Source: Lunularia cruciata
Lineage: Eukaryota; Streptophyta; Marchantiopsida; Lunulariales; Lunulariaceae
Direction: 5' to 3'
NCBI GenBank assembly: GCA_948567375.1
Contig: OX419757.1
Location: 53,627,665-53,691,664, forward strand
DNA: 64,000 bases
Shown here: piece after piece, positions 10,686 through 23,170 of the stretch
How the letters are laid out: each line of letters opens with the position of its first letter
How positions within the stretch are numbered: position 1 is the first letter of the stretch
Made by a program: the position numbers and the translations under genes
The notes under the pieces: generated by a model
The model's database searches: none
Seen by the model: the letters and a program-made list of their open reading frames with translations, nothing else
What the model was told of the DNA's origin: nothing

Positions 10686-13600
10686 AAGAAAATATTTTTC
10701 CCCTCCCAAAATTAGTGATTACTATATCGTCATTTTTGTTAAAGGTGGTCCAGCTTCCCCGATTGTAGCTTCTATCAGCTTTATATTCCAAACGCACACA
10801 TGTATGTTGAGAATCATCCTGCGTAGAGTTGAACTAGCACTCCAAATTAAGAGGCAACCTTCTCGTTTGAAAAGAATTCAAGAGACATGGAGCACCATAA
10901 GCTTCAACCCGAAGCATCCAAAAGGATACAACGGTGACATGCAGATGGAGGTGACATGCAGATTGTAAATGTTTGGACAAGTAGAGGAAGTAGAGTCGAA
11001 ATTGGATGTGAAATAAATTGAGGCAACGCGTATACAGTTGATCCAAATTAATGTCGCTAGCAGAAAACGGAGTCAAAGCTAGTATCTTTTACCCGGCAAA
11101 GATGGACGTATCCAGTTTACACGCGGTCGCGTTTTTCTCGCTTACATCGTAGTTCTAGTTTGAGCATCGAAGAGTGAAGCGGTGCATAAAACCTTTCAAC
11201 TTGTACTGATGGAGATATCAATCGACTACATCAAGCGGCGAATGTCTACCCATCAAATCTACCGTGTGTAAGTGCGAAGAACGGACCAATTCGGTATATC
11301 TCTAGAGATGTTTCAGAGAGTGCGATATAACATGGATAACAAGAAGGATGGGAAGACCCCGAAAAAGGAAAAAGGAAAAAACATAGAGGGGATGCTCTTA
11401 GTTGGCTCCCACGTATGTCCTAACGTAAGCATCACCACACCTGCTCAAAGTACGCACATGAAATGCACTCTAGTGGTCGCAAGCAACCTTGCTCCGATAA
11501 ACTCTGTTTCTAAGAAATCTCGCTTACTGTAGATGTCTTGTACTTTGTAGATAATATTGTAGACGTAGTAATACAGTAAATAATAAAGCACTATTATTTA
11601 TTGTAATAATACAGTAAATAACATGGCACTGTATTTGCTCCCTCTGTCCCGTTTTTAGATTAATGTATATCTGTACTGTTTTTAAATCAACGCATATTTG
11701 ATCAAATGAATAGCATGTAGCAAGATTTGTATATGTACAGTACCATGTGTGAAGGGTGTGCGCGAATCAGAGGAAAGAGGAAAATTAACACATATGGTAT
11801 AGAAAGGAAAGAGGAACATAGATCCAGAGTGTACGTAGTGGAACGGGACTGGACAATAGGATGGATCACATGAAGTCATGAAGTTGTGGAAAAGGGGGTT
11901 GCGGGACGGACCTGCAACAGTCGGTAAACAAAATGCAAAAGCTTGGATAAGATTGTAGATATTTAGCTTTGCGACTGATATAGTTTTTGTAGAATTCAAG
12001 CTTTGTGTAGTCCTCTAGAGATTAGATTACAAATTATATTTAATCCAAGGGATATGAGGTTTTGCCTGGCCCCATGATCCCAAAACACTATTGATCGTTA
12101 AAAAGTATTGATTCCCAAGTATACGATTTCCAAGTCTCCTTTGCGTATATTATGGTTGAGGATATCATATTGTTTATGGTTAAGATCTTTAGTCCTTAAG
12201 TACTTACGATTAAGTACTCTACAACCCAGAATATATACAAGATACAAGATACAAGATTCTGACCTTGTGTTGATTCGAACTTTTGTAATAATCTCGATTT
12301 ATGTCCTTAATATTCAGAGCTCCTTAAGTATAATGTCCATATCAAGAGAGGGTACACCACGAGACTCTATTTTATAAATAAATAAAAATTTAATAGTTTG
12401 AATAAAAAATTGATACCTGAATCATGAAATAAGCAAGATATAGTGTATCCAACCGAACAAGGTGAAAATCTTTCGATCATTATCTCCGGCGAGAGGGATG
12501 AATACTTATACACTGTCCGATTGATACTTTGACGACTCTTACATATCCGGGCGGTAGAGTACCCTTCTTTTTACGATTTGTATAAGTTATGCAATTGCTT
12601 GCATTACTTAATGTACTACTTGGAAGTTTATTAATTCAATATAGAACAACGTGAAAGATACTCGTAGTTAAGAGTATTTTTTTGAGCTTGTATTCTTATG
12701 AGTATTCATGAGTACATATTTGATTAAGTAGGCATATAAAAAATTATATTAGGATCAGTTGCTATCGTAATTTGCACAATCAGCTCAACTGATTGTTGAT
12801 TTCCGTCAAACGATCCTCTTTTGTGTTCGGACTACTCTAACTTACAAGATATTGGGAAGATTTCTTTTGAATTAATACTCTTGTCTTCCATGGTAAAAGA
12901 TAATGTTGGGTGATCATGTTTTTATGTTATAAAGACATAAGATGCACAATTTTTATCCCATAAGTTTTGTGTAGTTCCTTGATATTCTTTCGCATAATAT
13001 AACGTGATTCCACCTCCTTTTACCTTCCCTTCATAGTGTCAATAGCAAATTTTTTATCATAGCATCAGCTCCTGTTTATTTGGAACTTCTTATACTTTGG
13101 CGACATTCTTCATGATACTCGGCGATATGATTGCTCTATAGCTTTAGAGTGTGGAAACATCCTCTTTAGGGGCGAACATTTCTAGTTTACTTCATTCCTT
13201 TTTCACCTTCGATTTGTGTTCTGGAAAGTGTGAGTACATGATAATCACTAAAGAACAATTAGTAGAATCTTCATTGGGGGAAAACCGATTGTTTCATTCA
13301 ATTCTGCAAACATAAAAGTTAGCAGGAGGTACAGTAACTGCTTCAGAATAAACTCTCATTGTTTCTACTCAGCTCCAACCTCTCATATTTGGACTTTCGC
13401 ATTTCCTGCTTCATGGTTGGAAGTCGAAATACCTGCCATTGTTCTTTCCCGTTATCACTAGCCCTGCAAAGGAACGGAGTGGGTCAGAATCTTGTATAGC
13501 GCATTCAAGTATAGCGCTTCCTTGAGAGCGCGCATATTGAGGAGCACCGAGCATCAATAGATCTCAACAGTATACGGAAGTTGGTCTCAACATCCAAATC

Positions 13601-14976
13601 TCTCCTTTCCGCATGACTCTGTGCAGGACGGTGCTATATCTAAATAAAACAACCGTCTTACCACACCTACTTATATGAACACATAATGATGGTGATTGTG
13701 CACTGAAGTTGTGTCGTGTGGTGTGGTGTTGTGTTGGAGCAGAAATTGAACCCAAAATAAGTGCCTCTTTCTTCTCACAATCCCGACAAACATTGAGGTT
13801 TGGCCTCTGCATATCGAACACTTCTCGTCTATCTTTACCTCCCGTTAAGTTGAACGAAACTCCTCACCGAAAACGGAGTCGGGGTCTTGTTAAGCCAGTC
13901 TTCAGTCTGTGATCGCACTCGTCCAATATTGACTTCAATCATACTGACTATAAGATCGGATCTGGTAGGATACAAGTTTCATTCATGTTCCAATAGTCCA
14001 ATTTGTCCGGAAGTCGAGCTACTCTAACGAGTAAGAGCTGGCATTATTGTATGTTTGATACTTGGAGCTGGTGTTAATACTGTTGCTTGTAAATCTCAAA
14101 TTTTGGAGTTAGAGCTGTAAAGCAACATCTGCGCAGAATCCCTGTGGTATTCATGTGTGATAAAGCATGAAAGGTAAGACCATCCCCGCCTTTCAATTCC
14201 CTCCGACTGTCACGCAAACGAATGTATAATCATGAGAACTGATCCCAATCAACGTGAAAGAAGAAGCCTCTGTAGCGCAGTAAGCGTGAACATGGTATGT
14301 CTGACGGTTGTGTTGGCGTAATGCCGACGTTACACGGTTGAAATGCCAACTAAGAAAGATCCAGGAGGCAGAGGGTTCCGACGTAAGGATTCAGTTGCGG
14401 AACTCGCACCGTCAGATCATTCCAGCAAGTGACTGATGCCACGTGCCAGCTGCAACGGCTGCCCTACTATCTTGTCGTCTTATACCCGATCGAACTAAAT
14501 GTCGAAATGCGCTGCCCTGCATTACGAGAGAAGATCCGGACTATTACATGTAGCAACGCTGAGAATTCGGTCGCCCAATCCCAAACCCAGCACTGTCCGG
14601 GTGTTCTGGATCGAAGGTCGATGCCTTCTTTTGCTTACTGGTAGATTTCTTTCGCCAGAGAGTCGGAGGAGAGGGTTAGATTGCAAAGTGAATAGGGTGA
14701 AATAGAATTGCGGACCCGAAAAGAGTGTGTGTAAAGCTCAGGCGGCTCCTTACGCTCTGGAGTTTAAAGTTCCGATCGGAGTAGAGGGTTTAGAGGGTTG
14801 GAGGAGGATAGAGGAGGTCTACATTGTTTAAGATCGTGGTGGATTTTAGTTCAGTAAATTTGAGAGGGGTGATCGAGAGCGTGATTTGGTGGGAGTTCTT
14901 TTTTTGTGGAGTGCTGTTGACGAGATTGAGGAATAGAGGAATAGCAAGGGGTTTTGTGTGATGGGAGTTTGATATC
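10686..14976. other. Long intergenic stretch, mostly single-copy-looking
   Basis: No confident gene. Seen here: a direct repeat of TAATACAGTAAATAA at about 11550 and 11605; CTCCCTCTGTCCCG at 11638-11651, like one end of a Stowaway-type MITE; three GATACAA-type units at about 12238-12255; a G/T run near 13711-13738. Short ORFs on both strands at 13564-13912 and 14429-14705 have no recognisable domain. The last 250 bases are rich in G and A with AGGGTTT/AGGGTT motifs, which on the other strand resemble plant telo-box (AAACCCT) elements and may belong to the promoter of the gene at 14977. Confidence 0.4.
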
Positions 14977-15612
14977 ATGGCGGAAGTGAAAGTGAACAGC
15001 ATTAACAGAAAAATGCACAAAATTGTGGACGACTTGGAGACAGAGCAAGCGCTGCCATATCAGGGCAGAGCAGATAACAGCCCCGAAACGTCTTTCGACA
15101 GTGCGAGTGATCAAGAATCGTCGCTTAGTTTAGGGCTTAGCGTGGATTCTCGACAAGATGAGCAGATTGAGAAGTTGAAGGAGTTTTTGTCAGAAGCTGC
15201 GTGTCGAGGAGATGACGTGGTGACTCAAAGTGATGCTGATACGGTGAAAGCTCTAGAAAATTTGCAGAATTTGCAGCTCGGGACTGCGGCGGATACAGGT
15301 CTGGGCGCGCGTTTCGAGTCGGCTGCGCGTGCTAATTTGGAAATGCAGAATCAAGCAGCATCTGGCTATTACCCCTCAGAGACCGTGTATCTCGAGGAGC
15401 ATACATTGAAAGAAGTTCTGGAAGAATCAGGAGCTGCGTTGTCCGTGCAGATTCCGTCATCCGTGGCTTCGCCTCATTCTCCCAAACTTGGATTGCGCTC
15501 ACCGGATGTGCAACCTAGTCCAACACGAAATATTGATGCAGAGTGCGATCTGAAGAATGAACTGGATTGTCTATTTCAAGAGAGAGCGTCTAGATTTAGA
15601 GGTTCTCCTTAG
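14977..15612 (+). CDS. Unrecognised 211-residue acidic, probably disordered protein
   Basis: A single uninterrupted frame runs from an ATG in good plant context (ATATCATGGCG) to TAG. The product is acidic and rich in Ser, Glu, Asp and Gln, with few aromatics and no membrane span or signal peptide. Residues about 37-55 are Ser-rich (SFDSASDQESSLSLGLS). Residues 60-100 look helical (EQIEKLKEFLSEAA, then TVKALENLQNLQ). There are SPxx sites near 165-182 (SPHSPK, RSPD, PSPTR) that could be proline-directed phosphorylation sites. The end has a short helix, NELDCLFQERASRFRG. This looks like a regulatory or scaffold protein of nucleus or cytoplasm, but that is only inference. Start and codon use support a real host gene; no intron is needed. 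Confidence 0.6.
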   Translation: MAEVKVNSINRKMHKIVDDLETEQALPYQGRADNSPETSFDSASDQESSLSLGLSVDSRQDEQIEKLKEFLSEAACRGDDVVTQSDADTVKALENLQNLQLGTAADTGLGARFESAARANLEMQNQAASGYYPSETVYLEEHTLKEVLEESGAALSVQIPSSVASPHSPKLGLRSPDVQPSPTRNIDAECDLKNELDCLFQERASRFRGSP

Positions 15613-18040
15613 CTTCTGGAGACCGTTACTCGGGCCGATCGATTCATGAACGTCGCCTGTCGAGCAGAATGAACGCACCTGTTGGGGTGTTTGGCATTCC
15701 TCCATTAGCTCAATACGCTGCGTATTGTGTGTTTAGAAGTTGACTAGTAGAGTCGACGGAGGAAAGCTCATAGTTGCTCTCTCTCCTAATGTTGTATATG
15801 ATGCTACATTTGTCGTGGCTTACAGAAGGGACGAGAGGGTGAGAAGCTTTTGTGAGAAGGGACGAGAGGGTGCTCACACAACGGATTTGTACATATTGTC
15901 TAGTTTTCAGGTGCTTCAATAGTAACCTAGTCTTTGCAAATCAGCTTCTAGAGAATTTTTGTTCGCAACTGTTACCATAAGGCTTTGATTTGATGATCGG
16001 GTGCTATTACTCACCTGGCAATTTAAGACAGCGCCTACTTTGTAAACTTGTCTATTTGTCTATCGTCTTCTCTCGATCGGTCATCTTTCACTGGTTTAAG
16101 TTGTTGCTTTAGCATCAAAGCAGTGTCGGTTGTAACCTACACCAGACAGTGCACCTCTGCATCTGTACATGTATCCAGAAGTTCGTTTTTGAGACTCACG
16201 GAGTTTACGGTATTCCTGCTATAGTCGATTTGGAGTGATATGGTCTTTCCCAGCTATCTGGAAAGAAGTTACTTCAAACCTTTGCCTGCTTTACCTTCGA
16301 TTCCTATAGACCTTGTCCATTCAAGTCAGGGATAGATGCAATAGGAAGCGTTTTGAGCCAGATTTGAAAAGGTCCAGTTGTAATTTACTCAAATGTGGGC
16401 ATCTGATCCTGTCAGTCAACTAGAAGATGAGAAGCCTGTTACCTTGTCGGAGGTTTGTGCAGGTAAATGCAAAGGTGTAAATCAAATCCATTCGTAGGAC
16501 ACCTAGCGAACATTACGGTTCACGGATATGACGTGGAGTTCGAACAACAAGTTGATGTAAAAGCGGAGCCATGAAGTTCATGCGCATTAGAAGTACAAGT
16601 CGGAGAAGAGAGGATTATATCAACTTGACCTTGACGTCACTTATCGCAAGCACGTAAACTTGCGAGTTGTGTGTTTTCCGCGGTTTTCCAGGTAAACGTT
16701 TTGAAACCATCTGGTTTACATGATTGATATGTCGAGAAAGAAAGAAAGAGATCTTTCCACTACCGTTGTTGCAAGACGGTTGTCCAAGGAGCTCGAAGGC
16801 AACAGCTGAACACTCTCCCGGACAGTATGAGATAGCTTTGGTGCTGGAGATACTGCAGATAAGTGAATCACACGGATTTAGTCTCGTCTAAGAACATTAC
16901 AGAAGATGGCCCGGAGATCTATTCCCCTTATCCACTATTTGTTCGGTATTTTCCATCGCATCACTCGAGTACAGGAACAACTTCCAGTTTTACTTGACTG
17001 ATCGATAACATATGATTAGTAAATGCACACACGGTCTAAACTCCTCATACGGAAAAAGACTAGAGAGTAGAATCTAGCGCATTACCACGTGCAACTCAGC
17101 ACGAGTGTCACGAGGTATTTCTTAATCACTGTATGGAAATCTTGGCAAATAATAGTGAAACGCATCCGCTTTAGTACCAAATACCACATTGTAATCAAAG
17201 TTAACAACTCCTCAAAATTGCACAGACCGGAACTCTGCATCATTTTGTGCTTGTTACAACGTCTAACCTGGGACCTCTTTGATATGATGTTCATAGATTT
17301 TTAGCTCCTTATTTGGAAGTTCTGACATCCTCCCATGCACGATAATTCTTCAGGTATCGTAGTTTTAGTTCGTGATGGAGTCAGCCCTTTAAGGTGGCAC
17401 ATGCCAAGTGGAGGATATCCTGTCAATGGTTTGAAGCTCGTTATCCGTCACGTTCTTCCACGTTCCGCTGTTCATGCTTCAAGCATTTGTCGGGTGCGGG
17501 TGGGAGGAACCAGTGCACGTAAGCCTGGCTTTTCTTTAGGGCAACTTACACTCGAATTGTCGTCTACTGTAGCCAGTGTCAACGTCCATGGTTCGATCGA
17601 GAACGTCAAGCGTCTTGCTACTAGGAATGTCTGATCGCTTTCACTTTGCTAATCATGAAACGGGGACGATTGAAAACCGCCCAAAACTCCCAATCTCAAG
17701 CCGCGGGACGTTTCCCAACAACCCTCCTCCGTGTCGGGCGGCCCTTCACTTTCTGTCTTTGCCCAATAATTTCACAGACTTTGAGAGTTCACTTTTCTGG
17801 TCCGACAAGCAAACAAAAGCATCAGTGGGTCGTTGCGGTAGCGTTGCATCCCGAGAATACCACGAGAGACATCAGTCGAGGACGCAGAGTATCGTAGCGG
17901 AAATGTTGTTTAGAAGATGTTTCTGGTAGACACGTTTTAGACATCAATCATCGACGTTCAGTACACCCCGCGCAGGGCTCGTTCGCTCAAATTTGCAAAT
18001 ATATCCACTCTCCCGGAAGATGGAAATACAACAAACAAAA
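15613..18040. other. 3' flank and intergenic DNA after the 211-residue gene
   Basis: A 17-base direct repeat (GAAGGGACGAGAGGGTG) occurs at about 15826 and 15857. Overlapping ORFs at 17335-17929 in different frames show no domain. Composition here is near 45% GC and falls sharply at about 18040. Confidence 0.4.
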
Positions 18041-19400
18041 CTTGTTCATGATCATATTTATATATTTAATGCATCATTCTGATTTGAATATCAAGTTGGA
18101 TTAGAAAAAATGGAAAAAGACACAATAGAGGTATTTTAGTTCATCTAAGAGTGTTACCTTAATAGAGAGTTTCACTCGAACAAATGATAGTAAGATTTTG
18201 CGGAACTTTAAAGTTTAGATCCCTCCATCTCTGGTCTAATCATTAGTTTTCTAATCACCATTTGATCTGCTTAACTTTAAGCAATACTCCAGTATTTGAC
18301 GAGAATACATAATTCTCAATCGAACACCTGAGAATTGATAATATATTGTGACATCCAATAATTGGAACACAATATAATGTTTCTGAAAGGTGAAATAATT
18401 ACAGATCAATTATTGGTTTTCCAAACTTAGCAAATTCCATATTTTTATAGTAACTTCTGTTTAAATAAAGCAATCCAGCAACCACCTACATGCCAACATT
18501 ATACTGTATGTGTTTTCATCATTGAATTTAACCAGTCTTAGTGAGGAATTCTGTATGAGCCCACGTTTCTTAAATTTCATTATTCTGATAGCTTGACTTA
18601 TCGTTTGAGTATAAATTTTGGTTGCGTTAGTAATGTATACTTCAGCTATAGTGTATAACTCAACACAACTCGATTTAATATAACCTCTGATAACTTATGA
18701 TATGTAGGAATATTCGTTTCACCACTCTATGTAAACTAAAAGAATGTAGAAATAGGATTTCAACTATATTTAACTTATCCTTCAAACCGTCTAAATTTAA
18801 CTAAAGTTTCAATCTTCGAATTTAGTACTTGTAATAAATATAAATATCATTATCATTTTTATTATCTTGGTGGAAGAAAAAAATTGATTTATTTGGACAT
18901 AAAATAACCTATAAAGTATGCTCTGCAATATAAAAATAATATTATAAAATAATTAAAGAAATGAGTTAAGTTTACAAAAGCATACATCTTTTACAATTCT
19001 AGTTCTTACTTTTATAGTTGAGAAAATTATTAATTTAATATACTCAGGGTAGATTAGACATCTTTCTTTGCTTTATTTACTAAAACTATTAAATAATTTT
19101 TTATAACACCTTAAAATGTTATAAGTAAATTTTATTAAAATTATTGTTTTTAAATAATAGGAATCTCTTTTTGCTAAATACAACATATGTTCCTACTTGT
19201 TTCTTTTCAGTATTCTTAGTAAGATGACAACAAATTTAATATATCATAAGAGACTTTTAATTGAAAATTACACTTATTAGAACATTCACTCTAACTGATT
19301 ATAATTATTATACATAAGACATATTATAGTAACTCCTTGGCTTTCTTGGAGCAAGATTTCATTTTTATAAAAATTAGTTTAGTAGTTTTAGTGAGTAGAA
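18041..19400. other. AT-rich block without genes
   Basis: Composition shifts abruptly to roughly 70-75% A+T, full of stop codons in every frame. No repeat family, organellar gene or RNA is recognised. It sits between the low-copy left part and the retroelement-dense right part. Confidence 0.6.
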
Positions 19401-19784
19401 ATGCAAAAGGTTGTGAACTAAGCCAACCAAATGGCTTTAGTCATCAGATGAGCACCTCACCAAGTGAATAAATCCCTCATACAATGACTACTACCTAGTT
19501 CAATGATACAAGGATCAAGTGTTTGTATTTTGACATGGCTTTCTTGGGAGCCTATAGTTGTTATGAAGATCAACAATACACAAAGTTTTGTCGTTACAAA
19601 GAACAATGGATACTAAGTTCTATCAATATGAACTTCTACTGTCAGACAAAGTGCAATCAAATGCCACACCATAGAAATTCATATTCAAGAAGAGGATCAT
19701 TTGAGTGGAGGATTTTGATAGTAAATTGTAAATTGGGGAACATGGGAGCCCAAACCCAAGGTGACAATAATCAATAATTAGGAG

Positions 19785-20130
<346 letters not shown>

Positions 20131-21295
20131 AGGCTTTGAGGTGATAGGGGAAGGGATTGGAGAATGGGGGAGGTGACAATCTAAGTTGGGGATAGTGGAA
20201 CCATCCACATAGGGTTTAGTGTGAAATATGAGGGGACCGTGAAACCCATGCAAGGTCTAGTGAAATCAAAGCGCATGGTTTAGTGAAATTGGAAATAAAG
20301 TGCATAGAGACGCATGGAGACTTATGAGAGAGCAATTGAGACTAAACATATGGAGAAGATGATAAAGGGACCATGGTTAATTTGGTTCCACATCTTGGTG
20401 GATTATATATCATACATTAAATGTGTTGGTTGGATGAGTTTCAAATCAGAGATGCAGCGGAGAGTATTCAAGAAGAGGACTTAGATGCACCTTGGACTCA
20501 AGATTGCTATGCAAATTGAGTATCCAAAACCCAATGTGAGCACATTATTGGTTTGTTATGAATTTGAATTTTTTGCAAATTAAGTAATGATTGTCTTAAT
20601 TCTTGCCACATTTTCTCTGTCCTATTGCACAAACCATCCCATGTTGTTGGGCAAACCATACACCCTATGCAAACATGTTTGCACCACACTGTTGGATTGC
20701 ACAATCCATGTGCATAGGAGCATCCTATACGCATGAGCCACACAAACCACACAAACATGTTTGGATGGGATGTGTGGTTTGTGCGGGTTGGGTTTCCCAA
20801 AGTTTGGACAATTACTTTTCCTAGTACTTGGTGTATTGTGGGTTGGACTAACATGATTTTTTTTAAGTAATATATGTTGCATTGTGTAAGGAGTTTCCTA
20901 GCATATGGGACCATGAAACTCACAATGGCAAAGTAGGATGGAAAGGTTTGAGACTTCATATTGCTATGATAAGAGGAGCACTTTGTTTGCCTTCAAGGAG
21001 CACACCAAGTAAGAAAATAGTTCCATAGAATTTGGTGGTGGATTAGTTTCATGTGAGAGACATGACTAGGAGATATCTAACTAGATAGTGCATGCATACA
21101 ACATTTAGACCTTTTTTCAAGCTGTTGTGTTCACTTCTTATTCCCACATGGTGTTTGAGGGTAGTGTATAGGAGCATCATTCTCATAGTGAAGAGTAAGA
21201 TGGTTAGATCTACTCTAGTGTACTATGACTAGGCTGAGTTTATGCTATTGGCTATTAAGCCAAAGCTTGTGATAGCTTTAGCTAAGCTTGTAGCT
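20131..21295. other. Spacer with a foldback structure
   Basis: Non-coding. Holds the inverted repeat at 20651-20784. No retroelement protein homology is visible up to the LTR at 21296. Confidence 0.4.
20651..20784. repeat. Imperfect foldback element
   Basis: The left arm (20651-20680) pairs with the right arm (20753-20782) at 25 of 30 positions, with AAACATGTTTG at the inner edge. The loop has a second small hairpin (GCATAGGA, spacer, TCCTAT). MITE-like, but I did not find a target-site duplication. Confidence 0.6.
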
Positions 21296-21975
21296 TGTAA
21301 CACCCATTTGTGCATGTGTGTGATATTGTGATATTTAGCTTGGTATTACAAGTACTTAAGAGATATTATTTATATAGAGATAAAGGATGGTTCTATATTA
21401 GTCATGATTAGCTAAATTTAGTCATAGCTAAGATAGAGGGGACCTTACTTTAGAAGAAGTAGAAAAGATGAGCACCACTATTTTGGATTTTAGTGTGTTG
21501 ACTTGGTATTATTCCTAGGGGTTTGGCTTTGAAGAAAGAGTTGAGAACTCTTGGGCCCGCAAGCTTTTTTGTTTTGGATTCTTCTTTAGTCCAAGGATAG
21601 CCCATGTGAAGGAATCCTTGACTTAGTGGTTGGGTCAAGATAAGACCACATGCTTAGGGGAATATGCCCATGTGAATGGATATTCCTTTCTACTTTTTTA
21701 CTTTACTTGACTTTTAGTCTAGTAACTTGAGTTACTACGGTAATTAGTAACTTTCGAATGTAATTATTTCACAAGTATATAAACAAGGGGTGAGGAGGTA
21801 CTCATCATCCTTTCATTTGCAACTATCCCTCTCTCATTGAGTTCTCTAGTGAGCAATGTCTTGAGTCTTGGAGTGTTAACCTTGGAGGAGTATGATGGAG
21901 TTGGGGTTCCTTGCCTTCTTAGTCCATGGTGCGCTACCATAATAGCCATCAGAGGTTCATCCTGAGTGAGAGACA
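21296..21975 (+). mobile_element. Family-1 Ty3/gypsy LTR, apparently solo
   Basis: Starts TGTAACACCC and ends GAGAGACA, 680 bp, the same length as the opposite-strand LTR at 35475-36154. No family-1 internal sequence adjoins either side: to the right lies a family-2 copy on the minus strand, to the left plain spacer. The flanking five bases (TAGCT and GGTCG) do not match, so it is either a recombinant or an old solo LTR whose flanks have changed. Confidence 0.8.
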
Positions 21976-23170
21976 GGTCGGCTCACAGGACACAATCTCT
22001 CTCCTTGGCCACAATTGTGCTACCCACAACACCAATGCAAAGATAATCCATCACTAAGATATCATCATGAATGTCTCACTACAATGTACCATTATCTACA
22101 CTCTTTTGATCTATGACCTCAATAACTCCTCCCATATGAATTAAGAGAGATACCATCAAAGCCTCAAAAATATACAAAGAAAAGCAAATGCATGCCAACT
22201 TGGCACTATCTCCTCATCTGTCTCACCATGCCAATGTGCTTTGGTCTGATCTTGTTGTTTGGGATATGGGTTTCTACTTAACCCACCTACATCATAGTTC
22301 ACCACTCCAGGTCTGTGAATAACCATAAAATCATACTCTTGTAAAATTAGAGCTCATCATGCCAACTTCCCTAAAAGCTTGTTGAGATTCTATCAACCAC
22401 TTTAGTGGTTGATGATCAATGATGAGAGTAAAGGGGTTACCTAAGTAACATTAGAAATGTGTTATTGTCCATATTCCAGCCAAGCACTCTCCCTCATATG
22501 AACTATACTTTGCTTCCATTGAATTGTTGGAGCAACTAGCATAGGCCACCACAAATTCCTTCTCCTCATCATCATGCTAGGTGAGCATTGCTCCAAGCCC
22601 CAACATACTCCATAAGTGTGAACCTGCAATGGTTGTCCTTTAATTGGTCTCCTCAAAATAGGAATAGATATCAACCTCTCTTTGAGCTCTACAAAACCTC
22701 TCTCCTGCTCATCTCCCCAACACCATTCTTGTGTAAGCTTGGTCAACTTCATCAAGGCCTTGGCAATGACACTAAAACCTCTAACATAACGGTGATAGAA
22801 GTTCACCAACCCAAGGAGTGCTTACATTCTACCCAAATCCATAGGCCAAGGAATATGTGCAATAGCTTCCACCTTGGTTTGCTAAACACTAAGTCCTCCA
22901 AGGTAGATAGTTTGACCCAAATACTCAACCTGCTCATGGAAAAACCTCCACTTCCCATGATGTAACTTGAGTCCATGAGATCTCAACCTCTCAAACACCT
23001 CCAACAAATGTCTCTCATGCTCCTCCATAATAGTGCTATAGACCAAAATGTCATCAATATAACACCAAGCAAAATCCAATCCAACTAGGATATTGTCCAT
23101 GACCCCTTGGAACTTGTCAGGAGCATTCTTTAACCCAAATGGTAAGAACATCCACTAATATAACACATCC

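Noticed and set aside
11638-11910. A complete Stowaway MITE
   Set aside because: Only the left terminus is convincing; no matching right end or TA duplication was found.
13564-13912. Opposed short ORFs on both strands
   Set aside because: No domain, no splice context and biased by a G/T run; most likely chance.
17335-17929. Overlapping frames, with a faint likeness to a retroelement integrase tail (VVLVRDGVSPLRW)
   Set aside because: Only one short phrase fits, frames disagree and no neighbouring element parts were found.
20603-20959. Three His/Cys-rich short frames around the foldback
   Set aside because: They are translations of the inverted repeat on both strands.
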